From contig NZ_JAPSLK010000021.1 in assembly GCF_031180885.1 (NCBI RefSeq), positions 1 through 64,000 on the forward strand: 64,000 nt of DNA. Direction: 5' to 3'. The position numbers were made by a program, and so were the translations under genes. This DNA is from Saccharothrix sp. (GTDB lineage Bacteria; Actinomycetota; Actinomycetes; Mycobacteriales; Pseudonocardiaceae). A model generated the notes under the pieces. It saw only the letters and a list, made by a program, of their open reading frames with translations. It had not been told where the DNA came from and did no database searches. Each line of letters begins with the position of its first letter. Position 1 is the stretch's first letter. Below, piece after piece: positions 63,079-64,000 of this stretch.

Positions 63079-64000
63079 CAGACTCCTCTGTCAGCAGGGA
63101 ACCTCCCACCCATCTCGGGTACGGTGGAAGGCACTTCACAGACCACTCAGGACAGTCGGCGCAACATCACCCCATCGAGCGACATACAGGATCTGCGACC
63201 AAACCACGCGCCACGCGTCCCGTGGAGAGAAAGGAACGCGGGCCCGGCACCGGCCACCCGCTCCCACCACCCGCCGCACCCTCCCGACCGAGCACCCCGC
63301 CGCCACCTGCGCCCCGCCAGCGCCCCCGGCACACGCCACCGCCGACCACCCCCGCCCGCCTGGGCTCGCCCACCGCAGGCACCGGGCGGAATGCGCGAAT
63401 CGAGGGGCCGGGTTGGGCAGACAGAGGTCGCGAGCCCGGTGGGGCTGGGCCTGCCAGCGCGACGGGACCAGGTGCGGGACGGGGCGTGGAGGCGAGGCGG
63501 CGGCGACCGCTGGAGCGCGGTGCGGCGGCGACCGCCGGTAGTGGGGTGGAGGCGACCGCCGGGGCGCGGGGCGGCGGCGAACGCCGGTAGTGGGGCGGAC
63601 CTGTCCCGCACGCACGCCGGAAGTGGAGCGGGGCGGAAGTGCTCCGCATGGCGGGCGTGGGGCGGGGTGCTCCGGACGCGCACCCGGTTGTGATGGCGCC
63701 CCGCACCCACGCCGGAGCACAGGGGCGGGAGCGGGCCGCCCGAGCGAGCCACCCGAGCGAGCGCCCGAGCGAGCCACCCGAGCGGGTGGCCCGAGCGGGT
63801 GGCCCGAGCGGGTGGCCCGAGCGGGTGGCCCGAGCGGGTGGCCCGAGCGGGTGGCCCGAGCGGGTGGCCCGAGCGGGTGGCCCGAGCGGGTGGCCCGAGC
63901 GGGTGGTGGGACTGGGTGGGGCCGCGCTGCGCCCACGCCGAGGGAGGTGGCGTGGGTGCAGCGGCGGCGGGGTGGGGTATGGGAGACGCGGGGTGTGGTC
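63079..64000. repeat. Right-end low-complexity DNA with 13-bp minisatellite
   Basis: No gene that I can support. It starts with the wecB upstream region, then CGGCG/GGCGACCGCCGG words (63470-63620). At 63780-63909, about ten tandem copies of GAGCGGGTGGCCC appear. Long minus-strand frames (for example 63136-63936) translate the 13-bp unit as a 13-residue repeat and are compositional. Confidence 0.8.

Noticed and set aside
63136..63936. Repeat-peptide protein on the minus strand
   Set aside because: The frame exists because a 13-bp stop-free repeat reads open in all frames; no start signal, no family.

Overview
The window is 64 kb of very GC-rich chromosome from a filamentous actinomycete. Family-level content points to Pseudonocardiaceae, in the Saccharothrix/Actinosynnema/Lentzea range (inference from gene content and codon use; no 16S is present). 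The best anchor is the right-hand third. It has the same gene order as the Mycobacterium tuberculosis Rv1330c-Rv1341 block: pncB, clpS, DUF2017, a P1-family protein, mec, cysO, cysM, rhomboid, murI, a metallo-beta-lactamase-fold phosphodiesterase, rph and rdgB. Several lineage-specific genes are inserted into it.

Layout. 1-1.5 kb: a leftward operon of an unknown protein, vsr and the start of a cytosine-5 DNA methyltransferase, behind a promoter of the LexA-independent (PafBC/RecA-NDp) damage type. 1.6-5.3 kb: a SNF2 helicase with a SWIM zinc-finger partner. 5.3-6.7 kb: a BNR-repeat protein coupled to a ubiquitin-like sulfur-carrier protein. 7-14 kb: acyl-CoA dehydrogenase, NTF2-like protein, cold-shock protein, a small protein with a RHIM-like C-terminus, an orphan sugar-binding lipoprotein and a secreted subtilase. 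14-23 kb: fused glycyl-tRNA synthetase, then envelope genes (LCP ligase with a huge basic tail, SanA/YdcF protein, HTH protein, MurT-GatD). 24-31 kb: Baeyer-Villiger monooxygenase with a divergent TetR, alcohol dehydrogenase, a LAxTG surface protein and a Tat-exported GH95-like hydrolase.

31-39 kb is the scarred, plastic part. It holds TetR and AraC regulators, a tRNA with anticodon UAG, two facing gene stumps left by one deletion (MFS transporter and XRE-cupin regulator), a CobW-type GTPase, a complete ISAs1-family element with a target duplication, and two long imperfect palindromes set in GCGC-rich short repeats. 39-47 kb carries a two-component system, three flavin oxidoreductases, bcp, an SMR exporter with a possibly structured leader, and the decayed remnant of a NACHT ATPase. 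47-61 kb is the conserved block described above, ending in the NAD-salvage pair pncB-pncA. The right end has a secreted protein, a UDP-GlcNAc 2-epimerase and minisatellite-like DNA.

Themes. (i) Many genes have a TANNNT -10 hexamer only 6-8 bases before the start codon, so leaderless transcription is probably common here and was used to fix several starts. (ii) At least six sites have the TGTCG-N11-TANNNT-like layout of damage promoters; three precede genes and three do not. (iii) Two ubiquitin-like carriers ending in GG and one JAMM protease (Mec) occur together. (iv) The best candidates for something undescribed are the nested palindromes at 36.1-38.1 kb, the BNR/ubiquitin-like pair and the RHIM-like protein. 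All calls come from reading the sequence; no searches were run.
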